From Cohaesibacter marisflavi (GTDB lineage: Bacteria; Pseudomonadota; Alphaproteobacteria; Rhizobiales; Cohaesibacteraceae): a stretch of DNA of 38,870 bases. The position numbers and the translations under genes were made by a program. A model generated the notes under the pieces. The model made no database searches. It worked only from the letters and a program-made list of their open reading frames with translations, and was not told the origin of the DNA. The stretch is from positions 1 to 38,870 of the forward strand of contig NZ_FOVR01000021.1 of NCBI RefSeq assembly GCF_900115225.1. Direction: 5' to 3'. This document shows, piece after piece, positions 30,052 to 38,870 of the stretch (position 1 is the stretch's first letter; each line of letters begins with the position of its first letter).

Positions 30052-32400
30052 ATGCTAACCCAAGCATTATTCATGACAACAACAGCTCTTTTTGCTGGTG
30101 CGCTCTTTCATCCTAAAACATCGCGCTATTTGCTCGGTGACATTGATGAGGATTGGCTGGCTAACGAGCTGGAATTTGATCAAATCCTTGCTGACAATCA
30201 GACCCTTCAATTGAAGGATGGGCAGTATGTCCGCATCTTTACCTTGTCCGGAGTGGCCTATGAGACGCGTTCTCTGGCTGAGCAGGATATCCTTGCAAAA
30301 ACCCGATCAACTGCATTCCATCAATTTCTCAAACCCGGCTCCTCTATCCGCATTCTTGGTGTGAAGCGATCCAGAGATGTCAGCTTTGAAGCGGAATGGC
30401 CGACCGTTACGCTCAAAGAAATTGGAGAGAAAGAGCAGTGCATTTATCAAAATGCTTTTGAGCAAATCTGGTGCCTTGTCCTTACCTGCCCAACTATGAG
30501 CGAGTTGGACAAAACGACCAGAGGATTTTCTTCATCCTTCGAAAGCTATGGCCTACGACCTGTTTTCACCGCATCAAAGCTTGATGCCCCCTGTGAACTG
30601 AGTAGTTTTGTCAATTATTTGATATGCGGCCAGTTCATGCCCTTCCTACCGCGTATTTCCCAAAATATGAGCGCCAATATTCCGGCTTGCGATCTGGATA
30701 TCTCATCGGATGGTGTGATCAAAACCACCATTCCTGCTTCATATTTCAACAAAATCATAGCGGTTCGTACATGGCCAGAAACCATGAATGGGCTTCTGAT
30801 TTCTCAAATTCTCGCGCTGCCTGCCGAGCTAGAGATTTGTCATATTGTGAAGCCGCTGGACACGACACAGCAGGTTGCGCTTTTCACGCGGACTGTCCAA
30901 GAGCAAAAGCACAATTTCTTCGGGACTGGAACTCAGCTTGCGGAGTTTGAAGGAGCGCTTGAGGACTTGCTCAATGATGAGCATCATCTCATGGAAACGC
31001 AGTTTCAAATTGCTGTCAGATCAAAGTGCGAAGCGAGGCTTGATGAGGTGATCGACAAGATCACCGCAATTCTCGACAAAGCGCGTGTCCTATATTCCAT
31101 CGAGACAAAAGGGACGTGTGTGGCTTGGTTCAATCGCATGCCAGGTCGAGAGAAGCTTCTGCGCCCATTGCGCCTTTTTGATAGCAACATAGCAACACTA
31201 TGGCCGTTCCAGTTCTCCCCTATCGGTATGTGGAAGTCACCTTTTGGGGATCGCCCGATCCGATTGTTCAAGACGCCAACGGGCGCCAACTACGCGTTCC
31301 AGTTTCACGTATCGGACAAACCGCAGAGCCCCGGCAATTACCTTGTCTTTGCTCCGACTGGTTCAGGTAAGTCCACCCTTATCATGCATTTGCTTGGAGG
31401 CCTGTCGAAGTTTCCAAAAGTTCGGAACTATGTGTTCGATTCCAAGGATGGTGCGCGCTTCATGGTCGAGGCCATGGGAGGCGTCTATCAGGGATATGAC
31501 GAGCTTGCCCTCAATCCTCTGGATACGGACCTGTCGGACAAGACCGCCAAACTCAGGGCGCTTCAGATTATGCGCTTGCTCGCGGGGAACTAATATACGG
31601 AAAATATGGAGGCGTTGCTTAGCAATGCCATTGATATGTCCGAATATCTGGAAGTTGGCGAACGGACACTCAACAACATTTTTACGGCTTCCTTCCCTCG
31701 TTTATCGACCGAGCACAGGCTTTTTGAAAAGTGGGTCTCCCTTGAAGAGAAAGAGGGACAATATGCCCATGTCTTCAATGCGCCTCGGGATCAGATTTCC
31801 GGTTTTCTGGAAAAGTCATTCCTTGCAGGGATCAATATGAACGAAGCGTTGGAAGATCCTCTGTTGGGCCCTCCGGTCATCGCCCACATTGCCAACGCGA
31901 TTTCTCAAGCCGCTCGCAAAACTGATGGTGGCTTTTCCATCTTCGTCGATGAAGCCGCAAATCTTCTGCGCAACGATGGCTTTCGCAAACTCGCGCTTGA
32001 GATGTATCGCGAATACAGAAAGCTTGATGGGCTTGTTGGGTTGGCCTTTCAGGAACCGGGAGCCTTGCTTTCGGTAGAAGGAGCTTCGGGCATTATTGAG
32101 AATGCCCAGACCATGTTCTTCTTTCCCAACTCCAACGTCGATACCAAAAATCTCGAACCGCTCAATCTATCCTCTGAACAGATCGCATTCATCAAGGGGC
32201 AGGGGGATATGCGTGGTGGCCGACAAGTCATGATCGTCAAGCGGTTCGAAGCCAGCTCCTTCAATGAGAGCGCCATCATCGACATTGACCTTACGCCTTT
32301 TGGAGACGCAATCCGTTTCTACCGCTCCGGTCCAGCCCCAATTCGCGAACTCAACGAAATCAAACAAGAATGGGGGGATCAATGGCTATCCCATATCTGA
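30052..32400 (+). pseudogene. virB4: VirB4 ATPase interrupted by an in-frame TAA
   Basis: The full frame would give 782 residues, normal for VirB4. Walker A FAPTGSGKSTLIM is at ~433-445, and Walker B FSIFVDEAANLL at ~627-638. A TAA at 31591-31593 (codon 514) separates them. The frame then continues YTENMEALLSNAIDMSEYLE without shift to the true stop at 32398-32400. No slippery sequence is seen. Without suppression only a 513-residue N-terminal part (or a 264-residue C-terminal part from ATG 31606) would be made. VirB4 is essential for type IV secretion, so transfer should be blocked. A sequencing error is possible. Confidence 0.85.
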
Positions 32401-33206
32401 GATCACATTTGCTTGCGGCGTCACTCCTCGTTGCTCTGGTAGGTGCTCCATCGACATCACAGGCTGCGATGCTGGTTGTCGATACGAGCAATCTGGCAGA
32501 GGCGCAAAAGTCAGTTGCAGCGCTCAAGAGCCAGCTTGAAACAGCTAAAAACCAGCTCAACACTTTGAAAGAGAGCCTGGAGGTGGCAACTGACCAGCTC
32601 AAGAAGCTTCAGGAAGTCAAGAAGGTTGCCGATGATACCTTCTCCGCCATTGGTGAGATGGGGCATATCACGATCCCATCCATCAACTTCAAGAGCTTGG
32701 CGAACTCGATTGCGAGTGCAAAAAGTTGTCTCGTTCCTGATTACAAGAACCTGATGCCATCAGTTGATCTTGAGAACATGTCCTTCAGCTCGATCTGTGA
32801 CCGCAGTTCGGCTTACAGCTCCGGGCTGATCACAAAGAAGGAGAGCCTCCAGACCGGGTCATGGGCAGAAAAGAAGGAAGTGCTCAAGGGCATCCAGACG
32901 AACCGGGTCAACACCATCACGGATGCATCTGTCAAAGGTTTGGCGCAGGCCGATCAGGCCATTGAGACAGCCGATGAGACGTTGGAAACCGCTCAGGATT
33001 ACAAAAAGGCCGGAGAATCTGCCGCCGATATGAATGCCCGTCTACAGGTGCTGATTGAAGTCAATGTCGCGCGCTTGGTTGCACAAAGCCATATGAACCA
33101 GCTTATGGCCCAAATGCTCAAGGTTCAGGCCGCTGCGACCATCAATGAACAAGTCCCTGTAGAGAATGATCGGGCTGAAGAGACCGATGCAGAGGGGCAA
33201 GAATAA
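32382..33206 (+). CDS. virB5: VirB5-like periplasmic protein
   Basis: The product is 274 residues from ATG 32382 (MAIPYLRSHL); ATG 32370 is 4 codons earlier. A signal peptide (LLAASLLVALVGAPSTSQAA) is followed by long helices with coiled-coil character (AEAQKSVAALKSQLETAKNQ) and a C-terminal helical segment (LQVLIEVNVARLVAQSHMNQ). This is the VirB5/TrbJ pattern: minor pilus-tip component. It overlaps the end of virB4 and precedes virB6. Confidence 0.82.
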   Translation: MAIPYLRSHLLAASLLVALVGAPSTSQAAMLVVDTSNLAEAQKSVAALKSQLETAKNQLNTLKESLEVATDQLKKLQEVKKVADDTFSAIGEMGHITIPSINFKSLANSIASAKSCLVPDYKNLMPSVDLENMSFSSICDRSSAYSSGLITKKESLQTGSWAEKKEVLKGIQTNRVNTITDASVKGLAQADQAIETADETLETAQDYKKAGESAADMNARLQVLIEVNVARLVAQSHMNQLMAQMLKVQAAATINEQVPVENDRAEETDAEGQE

Positions 33207-34222
33207 TGGATTGCACCACCTGCACAGTTTTTGAGGCCTTCGTCGATAACTCGTCCGGCTTTGTTGATCAGATGGTTTCCAACGTGGAAGGACCTCTTAC
33301 CGGGCTTGTTATTGCCATTGCAACAGTCTGGATCGTCTGGATAGGTCTTCAGGTTGTCTTAGGCTCGCTTGATGTACCTCATGCGGTGAAACAAGTTGTC
33401 TTTATGGTTCTCGGCTTCGGGGCCTTTCTGGGCGTTGAAAGTATCGTCTCGACAGTCTTTGATACGACCATTTCCGTTCTTGGCGGTTTGTCTGCTTCCA
33501 TTACGGGCTATAGTGGCGCGGGAACCAACGGGATCTCGTCTCTGCTGATGGCAATTGAATCCCAGATTACCAAAGTCATCACGATCGTCTCCATATTTAT
33601 TGGAGAGCCTAGTTGGGCAGGATCGATATCATATGTGATGAGGGCAATATATGGATTTTTCCTTTTAGTTCCGTATGGTCTTCTGCTCATCCTCTTTCTT
33701 GCCCAAACGGCAACCTGCCTGTTTCGGATCGCGCTGATTTGCGGCCTTTCCCCCTTCATCGTTGCTCTATCCGGCTTCCCTTTTGGTTCGGGGCTTTATG
33801 CTCAGGCCATCCGCACGCTCATCAGTGCGATTGCAACCATGCTCGCCGTAACACTGGTTTTTTCCATCGTCTCCAAATGCTTCGATGTTCTTAATATTGG
33901 AGGCGACGCCTCCCTCTCTCCTGATGACTTTGCAACGCTGACCTCGGGACCGTTTCTGCTTGCGCTCATCATGGGCTGGCTTGGTTGCGCTCTAATGTCA
34001 GAAGCCATTTCGATTTCAGGATCTATCGCTGGTGCGATGCTTGGCTCGGTTGGTGCAAGCACTCTTGCAGGCAGAACCCTTGGGGTTGGAGCTGCCGCAG
34101 GTGGCGTTGGAGGGGCTGTCACGAAATATGCTGGCAGCAAAGCGCTAGACGGAGCCAAGTCAGGCTACGAAAAATACAAAAATCGCAAAAGGCCGGGCGA
34201 AATATCCACCCCTACAGAATGA
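33206..34222 (+). CDS. virB6: VirB6/TrbL-type polytopic membrane protein
   Basis: The product is 338 residues. Its start overlaps the virB5 stop (TAATG). There are about six membrane segments, including LTGLVIAIATVWIVWIGLQV, VVFMVLGFGAFLGVESIV, AIYGFFLLVPYGLLLILFLA and FLLALIMGWLGCALMSEAIS. The Gly/Ala-rich C-terminal tail (GAAAGGVGGAVTKYAGSKAL) is usual for VirB6/TrbL. It forms part of the inner-membrane channel. Confidence 0.88.
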   Translation: MDCTTCTVFEAFVDNSSGFVDQMVSNVEGPLTGLVIAIATVWIVWIGLQVVLGSLDVPHAVKQVVFMVLGFGAFLGVESIVSTVFDTTISVLGGLSASITGYSGAGTNGISSLLMAIESQITKVITIVSIFIGEPSWAGSISYVMRAIYGFFLLVPYGLLLILFLAQTATCLFRIALICGLSPFIVALSGFPFGSGLYAQAIRTLISAIATMLAVTLVFSIVSKCFDVLNIGGDASLSPDDFATLTSGPFLLALIMGWLGCALMSEAISISGSIAGAMLGSVGASTLAGRTLGVGAAAGGVGGAVTKYAGSKALDGAKSGYEKYKNRKRPGEISTPTE

Positions 34223-34241
34223 AAGTCGAAAGGTATTTCAA

Positions 34242-34421
34242 ATGATTAAAGTAGTCCTGAGTGCGCTTATTTTTGCCTCATCCATCACCATGACAGGCTG
34301 TTCCACATTCTCGAAAACGGAAATGCCTATCAAACCGGATGGCGTCGATGAAATGCGCAAATCTCCTTGTGCTTGCACTGAGATCCAGTATCAGGCTCCC
34401 CGTTTTGAATGGGTGGGTTGA
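34242..34421 (+). CDS. virB7: Small lipoprotein, VirB7-like
   Basis: The ORF has 59 codons. It begins MIKVVLSALIFASSITMTGC, with a lipobox T-M-T-G-C whose Cys is residue 20. The mature part is short and ends YQAPRFEWVG, with two further Cys (SPCACTE). It sits between virB6 and virB8, exactly where VirB7 is expected, and overlaps the start region of virB8. VirB7 stabilises VirB9 in the outer-membrane core. The identification rests on position, lipobox and size. Confidence 0.78.
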   Translation: MIKVVLSALIFASSITMTGCSTFSKTEMPIKPDGVDEMRKSPCACTEIQYQAPRFEWVG

Positions 34422-34429
34422 GGTTCCTT

Positions 34430-35410
34430 ATGCGATTTCTAACCCGACTATTCAGAAGGCTGCGCAAGCCCCCTGATCAGGTTGTGCGCATCGAGCCAGT
34501 TGAGCGCGTAGAGCCGGAGGCTGTTTCCTCATCATTGATGCTTACGGTCGCCAATGACGAAAAGCAGGTGGGAGGAGACGTGGGGACGAGCGCGTATGAG
34601 CAGCAGGAAGACCCTGCTGTCTACTACGGCTCGAAACTGCCATTTCATAAAAGAATTCTCTCTTTTGGCAAGAAGCAAAGCACCAGAAAGCCGAAGTCTG
34701 ACGACAGGGAAAAAGGAGCAGTACGACAAGCTGAGGAAGGGATCGGCAACCACAGAGCCGTACTTACTGCAGATCCGTTTGCCTTCAAAACGGCAGCGCG
34801 TCGGAACGCCTTTTTCTTGCGTTTTTTCGTCGTCTATTCGACAGCCGCGACTTTGGCTATCATTGTTCTTGTCAGCACCATAAGTGAGCTTTTCCCGCTT
34901 AAAACAACCGAGTTTGCTTTGTTGCGGGTGGACCCCAATGATGACCGGATCTACTCGGTCGAACCGGTTTCTGTAAAAGTTCCCGGCTATGAGCTGATGG
35001 TCGAGAAAATTGCGCGCCGCTATGTTCGCGATATTCTGGCAATTGATGATGTTACCCAGAATGAGCGCTTCAATCGCGTTCGTCGCTATAGCGATAGCGA
35101 CTTCTTCAACGCCTATCTCAAAGCAAACAAAGATCTTATCTCCCGCGCTCTAGGGGATGGTTTGAACCGATCAATCACAGTGGTCGGCGCAAACAAGATC
35201 GTTCGGTATGACGACATCTACCAGTTTGTCGTTGAATTCATCCAGACAGACAAGATCGGGCGAGACAAGCCAAAGAAGCGCCATTTGCGCGCCTATCTCG
35301 AACTAGAGCCTCGCCAGCAAGACGTTCAGGAAGTCGACAAATTCGAAAATCCCCTCGGTATCCGCGTCCTCAATATGGCAGTCAAAGAGGAACCTACAAA
35401 AAATGAATAA
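34430..35410 (+). CDS. virB8: VirB8-like core protein
   Basis: The product is 326 residues from ATG 34430 (MRFLTRLFRR). The cytoplasmic N-terminus is unusually long (~125 residues, charged and disordered). One membrane segment follows (FFVVYSTAATLAIIVLVSTI), then the periplasmic VirB8 domain with EFALLRVDPNDDRIYSVEPV and YVRDILAIDDVTQNERFNRV. The stop overlaps virB9. The long cytoplasmic tail may be a substrate- or ATPase-docking extension. Confidence 0.85.
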   Translation: MRFLTRLFRRLRKPPDQVVRIEPVERVEPEAVSSSLMLTVANDEKQVGGDVGTSAYEQQEDPAVYYGSKLPFHKRILSFGKKQSTRKPKSDDREKGAVRQAEEGIGNHRAVLTADPFAFKTAARRNAFFLRFFVVYSTAATLAIIVLVSTISELFPLKTTEFALLRVDPNDDRIYSVEPVSVKVPGYELMVEKIARRYVRDILAIDDVTQNERFNRVRRYSDSDFFNAYLKANKDLISRALGDGLNRSITVVGANKIVRYDDIYQFVVEFIQTDKIGRDKPKKRHLRAYLELEPRQQDVQEVDKFENPLGIRVLNMAVKEEPTKNE

Positions 35411-36401
35411 GTCCATATTCGCATCAATTCTGGCCGCTGCGGTTCTCGTGAGTGCACCAATCGCCCATGCTCAGACCGCGATTGTGCGGCAGCCCCCTAA
35501 TCGCTCTGTTGCCGATAATACCAAAAGCCGGATCGATGGGGCCAATCAGGCGGCCGCGCAGGCCGCATTGGGGCTGGATGCAATTGCTGAGGAGCAGGCT
35601 CGCTTGCAAGCCTCTGGTGACTTCGGTGTTATGCAACGCAATGTTTCCATCGGCGGGCAGATCCAATCTGCATGGTCATACAAAACCAAAGGGCAGGGCG
35701 TTCATATCGAGGCGCTGTGCGATACGTGCGTCTATAAGGTCCGTTTGCGCGAGTACATGACAACGGCCATCGTCTTGCCAGAGCGAATGGAGATTGAAAG
35801 CGTTGATCTGGGGGATACCAATCGGTTTGACGCCAAGCGCCGTACCAAGAATATTCTGGTCGTGAAACCTCTTGGATCTGGGGTTGATAGCTCCATGCAG
35901 GTCTATACAAAAGAAGGTCAGGTTCTTTCCTTCTATCTTCGCTCTGAATCGGTGCGGTCCAGGCACACTCCGGACCTTACCTTCAAGATTGAAGACCGGA
36001 TTGATGCAAGTGGATTGGAGGTCATCAACTTTGTTGATGGTGCCAATGGTACTGCCAGCCCCTCTGTGCAAGGTCAGATGGCCGCAACTGGAGCGAAAGA
36101 CTTCCTTAAAACAGCGACTTTCGACCCTTCCAAAATTCGTGGTTTCGATAGCTACAAATTGTGGGGTGACAAGAGCCTGAAGCCCGAGCAGGTCTATCGC
36201 GACGACAATTTCACTTACATTCAGTATGGCGACAAATGGAATGATATCGAGCTTCCAACGGCTTATGTGGTGGTCGATGACATTGACGAGCTGGTCAACA
36301 CGCGCGTTATCGGTACGACATTTGTCGTTGAGTCAACGCATCGGTTGATCACGCTCAAGAGCGGCCAGTCCTACATGTGCATCCAGTATTTGGGAGACTG
36401 A
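35403..36401 (+). CDS. virB9: VirB9-like outer-membrane core protein
   Basis: The product is 332 residues with a signal peptide (SIFASILAAAVLVSAPIAHA). The C-terminal domain carries the VirB9/TrbG signature YKLWGDKSLKPEQVYRDDNF and TYIQYGDKW, then PTAYVVVDDIDELVNTRVIG. It forms the outer-membrane ring with VirB7 and VirB10. It starts inside the end of virB8 (8-base overlap). Confidence 0.88.
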   Translation: MNKSIFASILAAAVLVSAPIAHAQTAIVRQPPNRSVADNTKSRIDGANQAAAQAALGLDAIAEEQARLQASGDFGVMQRNVSIGGQIQSAWSYKTKGQGVHIEALCDTCVYKVRLREYMTTAIVLPERMEIESVDLGDTNRFDAKRRTKNILVVKPLGSGVDSSMQVYTKEGQVLSFYLRSESVRSRHTPDLTFKIEDRIDASGLEVINFVDGANGTASPSVQGQMAATGAKDFLKTATFDPSKIRGFDSYKLWGDKSLKPEQVYRDDNFTYIQYGDKWNDIELPTAYVVVDDIDELVNTRVIGTTFVVESTHRLITLKSGQSYMCIQYLGD

Positions 36402-36403
36402 TC

Positions 36404-37501
36404 ATGGGATTGTGCACTGTGTTCCTGGCTCTCAATATGTCATTGGGGGGGCTATGCCACCAACCCCCTTCAATCCCGCGTGGTGTTGGGGAAAGTGATC
36501 CTCAGGTTTTCGACTATGAGAAACCAACGCCTCCGCCGCCCCCTCCCAAGCCACACGTCATAACAATGCCGCCTGTTGTTATCAATAAGCAGGTCGAGGT
36601 TCCGGTTGAGAAGGAAGTGGTCAAGGAGAAAAAGGTCACTGAATACGTGACGCAATATCTTCAACCCGAAGTGAAAGAGGAACCCGGCCCTACGTCTTTG
36701 CAGATTGCCTTGCAACAGGAAATGCTTGAGCGCCGTGCTGCCCAACAAAGGCTTGTTGCGGTGGATCTTGATGGAGAATTGACCAGTACGCAGGCTCCGG
36801 AAGGGCGCTACAATGCGAACCTTCCGAATTTTCCGCCGCCTGATGGCATTGACAAAGAGAACAGCAAATACAGCGCTCAGCGCAGTTATTCCACCACTGC
36901 GGTGGACAATACCCGTATTCTGGCCGCTGACCGTGTCATCACCGGCATTCTTGAGAATGGCGTGAACTCGCAGCTTTCAGACAATGGATCTGTGATCGTG
37001 CAAGTCTCTCGTGATGTTTACGGGGCTCACGGACGAACCAAACTGGTTCCCAAGGGCTCACGCATGATCTGTCACTATGATGAAGTCGATAAGGTCGGGC
37101 AGACGCGTGTCGGCTTTACATGTAATCGTATTCTTCTGGCTGAGAGCCGCGCTGAAATCTTCCAGCTCTCCTCTCATATTGGTGATAGCCAAGGCTATGG
37201 TGGTCTCTCGGGCGAGGTCGATAATCGCTTCTGGGAGAAATATGGCAGCGCCATCCTGACGACCGCGCTTGGGTCGGCAGTCGAAGCCGGCGTTATGGCT
37301 GCATCTTCAGCTGATCAGTCAGATTCCAATATCATCGGTAATGGAGCATCCGGAGTTTCCGAGAATGTGGGGCAGATTACCGCCGCCATTCTTGAAGACA
37401 CAGTTGATCTTACCCCGATCATCCGAATTGCGCAGGGAACCCGCGTGCAAATCCGACCAGAGAAAGACTGGTATCTGGCCGATCCGGTCAAATCAAACTA
37501 A
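36404..37501 (+). CDS. virB10: VirB10-like channel protein
   Basis: The product is 365 residues from ATG 36404, two bases after the virB9 stop. A short hydrophobic N-terminus (GLCTVFLALNMSLGGLC) is followed by a Pro-rich linker (YEKPTPPPPPPKPH) and a Val/Glu/Lys region. The TrbI/VirB10 barrel follows: DRVITGILENGVNSQLSDNG, GRTKLVPKGSRMICHY and TPIIRIAQGTRVQIRPEKDW. It spans both membranes and senses ATPase energy. The hydrophobic segment is shorter and more N-terminal than usual. Confidence 0.88.
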   Translation: MGLCTVFLALNMSLGGLCHQPPSIPRGVGESDPQVFDYEKPTPPPPPPKPHVITMPPVVINKQVEVPVEKEVVKEKKVTEYVTQYLQPEVKEEPGPTSLQIALQQEMLERRAAQQRLVAVDLDGELTSTQAPEGRYNANLPNFPPPDGIDKENSKYSAQRSYSTTAVDNTRILAADRVITGILENGVNSQLSDNGSVIVQVSRDVYGAHGRTKLVPKGSRMICHYDEVDKVGQTRVGFTCNRILLAESRAEIFQLSSHIGDSQGYGGLSGEVDNRFWEKYGSAILTTALGSAVEAGVMAASSADQSDSNIIGNGASGVSENVGQITAAILEDTVDLTPIIRIAQGTRVQIRPEKDWYLADPVKSN

Positions 37502-37512
37502 GGAGCAAATCT

Positions 37513-38637
37513 ATGAGATTGCGAAAGCAATTGAGCTTGGGATTTGTGTTAGCAGCTTTGCTCACACCAAATCTCGCTATGGCTCAATCGTCACCCGATA
37601 GTGGTGCGCAGGCAGCAACGACAGATCCCGCTTTGGCAATATCGGGTCCAAGCGACGCCGAAGCGGTTATCAAGGAAAACCTGTTTACCGTTGTGCCCAC
37701 GCTGGAAACAGCAATGACGGAAGAAGGATCTCCCGTCAATCTTTCCTTCTCTGGCTCTCCCAATACGGAGACACCAGTTGATCTAAGCGGGATCTCTGCG
37801 AAGGGGGTTACGCGCACCGTGACAGTTGATGGCGAGAAGATCGCCCAGGTTGTTGTTACCAATCTATCCAACGAGGATGACGCGTCAGTCGCTCTTTCGG
37901 CCGATAAATTCACCAGTCAGTTCAATATTGACTCTGACATATTGGAGCCAACAACGGCCATATCTGTCAACGGGAATGAAGAGGAGTTTGTCACTGCTGT
38001 CAAATCCCTCCAGAAAACCCCACCTGAAGAAGAGGAAGAGCCCGAAGAAAAGGGCACGGAGAACGGAACTGATCGAGGCACTTCCACAAGCGGTGGAGGG
38101 AGTGCAAATGATATCGCCGGTTCTTACCAGACCCCTGAGAGGATCGAGCCGGAAGAAGAAGAGCCTGAAGATACTGTTGAAGTTCGTGTGACGACTGTCG
38201 GCTGTCCGGTTGTCATTGACGAGACCCAAGGGCTTGTTCGTGTGCAATCCAAGAGCCAGACCTTCACCAATGGAACGATGACCTCGGAAGATGCCTGCAC
38301 CGATAACGGTACGACCTATACCATCCAGAAGTCCTATACGACTTGTAGCGATGTGGTTGATCTGGATGGTAAAACCGCTAATCCTCAATATCTGTCCTAC
38401 TATATTGACGCTGAGGCGACCCGCAAGGAGATCTCCGACTGTCAGCCAGATATCGAGAAAACCTATAAAATCTCCGAGATTGAGAATGGCTGTTCTGTGT
38501 CGGTTGATATCGACAATATGAAGGTTAGCCGGAATACGTCTCTTGTGTATACAAATGGCAATAACACCCAGATCAAGGTGCAGGATTGTTCACCATCGGA
38601 GACATTGGAGGGGCGTGTCGCAAACTTTTGTCGTTAA
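37513..38637 (+). CDS. Secreted protein with three Cys-framed repeats, C-terminus replaced by IS6 end
   Basis: The ORF has 374 codons with a signal peptide (RLRKQLSLGFVLAALLTPNL..AMA|QSS). A Thr/Ser/acidic region (residues ~30-215, including EEEEEPEEKG) is followed by three tandem units of ~45 residues. Each begins with Cys after a turn and ends with a second Cys: CPVVIDETQG..DAC, CSDVVDLDGK..DCQ, CSVSVDIDNM..DCS. I do not recognise the family; similar Cys repeats occur in surface proteins of conjugation loci. The last eight residues (GRVANFCR) and stop are encoded by the IS6 terminal repeat starting at 38611, so the native C-terminus is lost. Confidence 0.7.
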   Translation: MRLRKQLSLGFVLAALLTPNLAMAQSSPDSGAQAATTDPALAISGPSDAEAVIKENLFTVVPTLETAMTEEGSPVNLSFSGSPNTETPVDLSGISAKGVTRTVTVDGEKIAQVVVTNLSNEDDASVALSADKFTSQFNIDSDILEPTTAISVNGNEEEFVTAVKSLQKTPPEEEEEPEEKGTENGTDRGTSTSGGGSANDIAGSYQTPERIEPEEEEPEDTVEVRVTTVGCPVVIDETQGLVRVQSKSQTFTNGTMTSEDACTDNGTTYTIQKSYTTCSDVVDLDGKTANPQYLSYYIDAEATRKEISDCQPDIEKTYKISEIENGCSVSVDIDNMKVSRNTSLVYTNGNNTQIKVQDCSPSETLEGRVANFCR

Positions 38638-38870
38638 CCCAGCCTTGAGATTTTAACAGCGAGAAGATGCTTCGATTTGTTGAAGGAGCACCGTATGATT
38701 CTCAATGCCATTGCCGAAAAGCTTAAACGGAAATCGAGAGATGACTTCAAGGGCAGACAATTTGAGGCATGGCTGATCATTCAGGCGGTGTCCTGGTATC
38801 TACGTTACCCGTTGAGCTATCGGGATCTGGAAGAAATGTTCCTTGAGCGCGGCTTTAAAGTTGACCACAG
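38611..38870 (+). mobile_element. IS6-like insertion sequence, 5' part (window edge)
   Basis: The left terminal repeat GGGCGTGTCGCAAACTTTT begins at 38611 and the leader is nearly identical to that of the internal copy at 12046-12130. The transposase begins at 38695 and is cut by the window end. The insertion lies inside the reading frame of the preceding gene. Both window ends carry this element in the same orientation, but the ~330-base middle of the element is not present at either end. Confidence 0.88.
38695..38870 (+). CDS. IS6-family transposase, N-terminal fragment (cut by window edge)
   Basis: It begins at ATG 38695 with GAAGGAG 8 bases upstream and reads MILNAIAEKLKRKSRDDFKG and onward to GFKVDH, 58 residues, matching the internal copy with two differences (KSRDDF for KSKYDF). 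The window ends before the catalytic DDE core. It is not obviously broken. Confidence 0.88.
   Translation, partial: MILNAIAEKLKRKSRDDFKGRQFEAWLIIQAVSWYLRYPLSYRDLEEMFLERGFKVDH

Noticed and set aside
31560-31620. Programmed frameshift or two natural genes for virB4
   Set aside because: The frame does not change and there is no slippery heptamer; both halves together make one normal-length VirB4, so a nonsense change is simpler.
1-38870. tRNA or rRNA genes
   Set aside because: I saw no cloverleaf with CCA-end context or rRNA signature sequence on either strand.

Overview
The window looks like part of an alphaproteobacterial plasmid, probably from the Hyphomicrobiales/Rhodobacterales side. The reasons are a repABC replicon with its antisense RNA, the DUF1403/ScpB/integrase plasmid module, WGR and DUF3560 proteins, and an RbsABC-type sugar importer of alphaproteobacterial style. 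No taxonomic marker gene is present, so a genus cannot be given. Both ends lie inside copies of one IS6-like insertion sequence in the same orientation: its 3' part at 1-332 and its 5' part at 38611-38870. A third copy lies at 11294-12130.

Layout. (1) 879-9076 is a galactoside catabolic unit: a clan-A beta-galactosidase, an unrecognised 270-residue protein, a periplasmic sugar-binding protein, a double ATPase, a permease and a LacI-type regulator. Hairpins lie at 3853-3880, 5073-5124 and 7822-7850. (2) 9099-12130 holds an ISL3-family element, a 53-residue membrane ORF and the internal IS6 copy. (3) 12469-15311 is the ScpB-DUF1403 pair, divergent from a tyrosine recombinase, with a perfect palindrome between them. 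(4) 15510-17870 has a WGR protein, an IS6 scar, a broken ParB-like C-terminus, a toxin/antitoxin pair and two tandem antitoxin-like genes. (5) 17996-20990 has an orphan adenine methyltransferase and a DUF3560 protein, each preceded by a copy of a ~212-bp hairpin-forming direct repeat. (6) 21467-25176 is repA-repB-ctRNA-repC. (7) 25144-26707 has an M48 metalloprotease and a secreted ORF interrupted by an in-frame TAG. (8) 26710-27728 is a 1-kb non-coding region. It holds what I read as an IncP/RP4-type oriT: the nic core CCTATCCTGCC on the minus strand, abutted by an inverted repeat and flanked by a ~220-bp array of degenerate repeats with 10-bp phasing. (9) 27729-38637 has traK-traL-traM followed by a VirB-type secretion system (virB2 to virB10) and a Cys-repeat secreted protein cut off by IS6.

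How it fits together. If the nic call is right, the transferred strand is the minus strand and it enters the recipient towards lower coordinates. The plus-strand genes repC/B/A, DUF3560, the methyltransferase and the TA genes would then lie in the leading region, with the T-strand as their template. The two long hairpin repeats would be well placed to act as single-stranded-DNA promoters for early anti-restriction genes. This is the most interesting candidate system here.

The conjugation apparatus is probably not self-sufficient as seen. virB4 has an in-frame TAA between Walker A and Walker B, and no relaxase, VirD4, VirB11 or VirB1 gene lies in the window. These genes are either on the rest of the replicon beyond the IS6 copies or have been lost.
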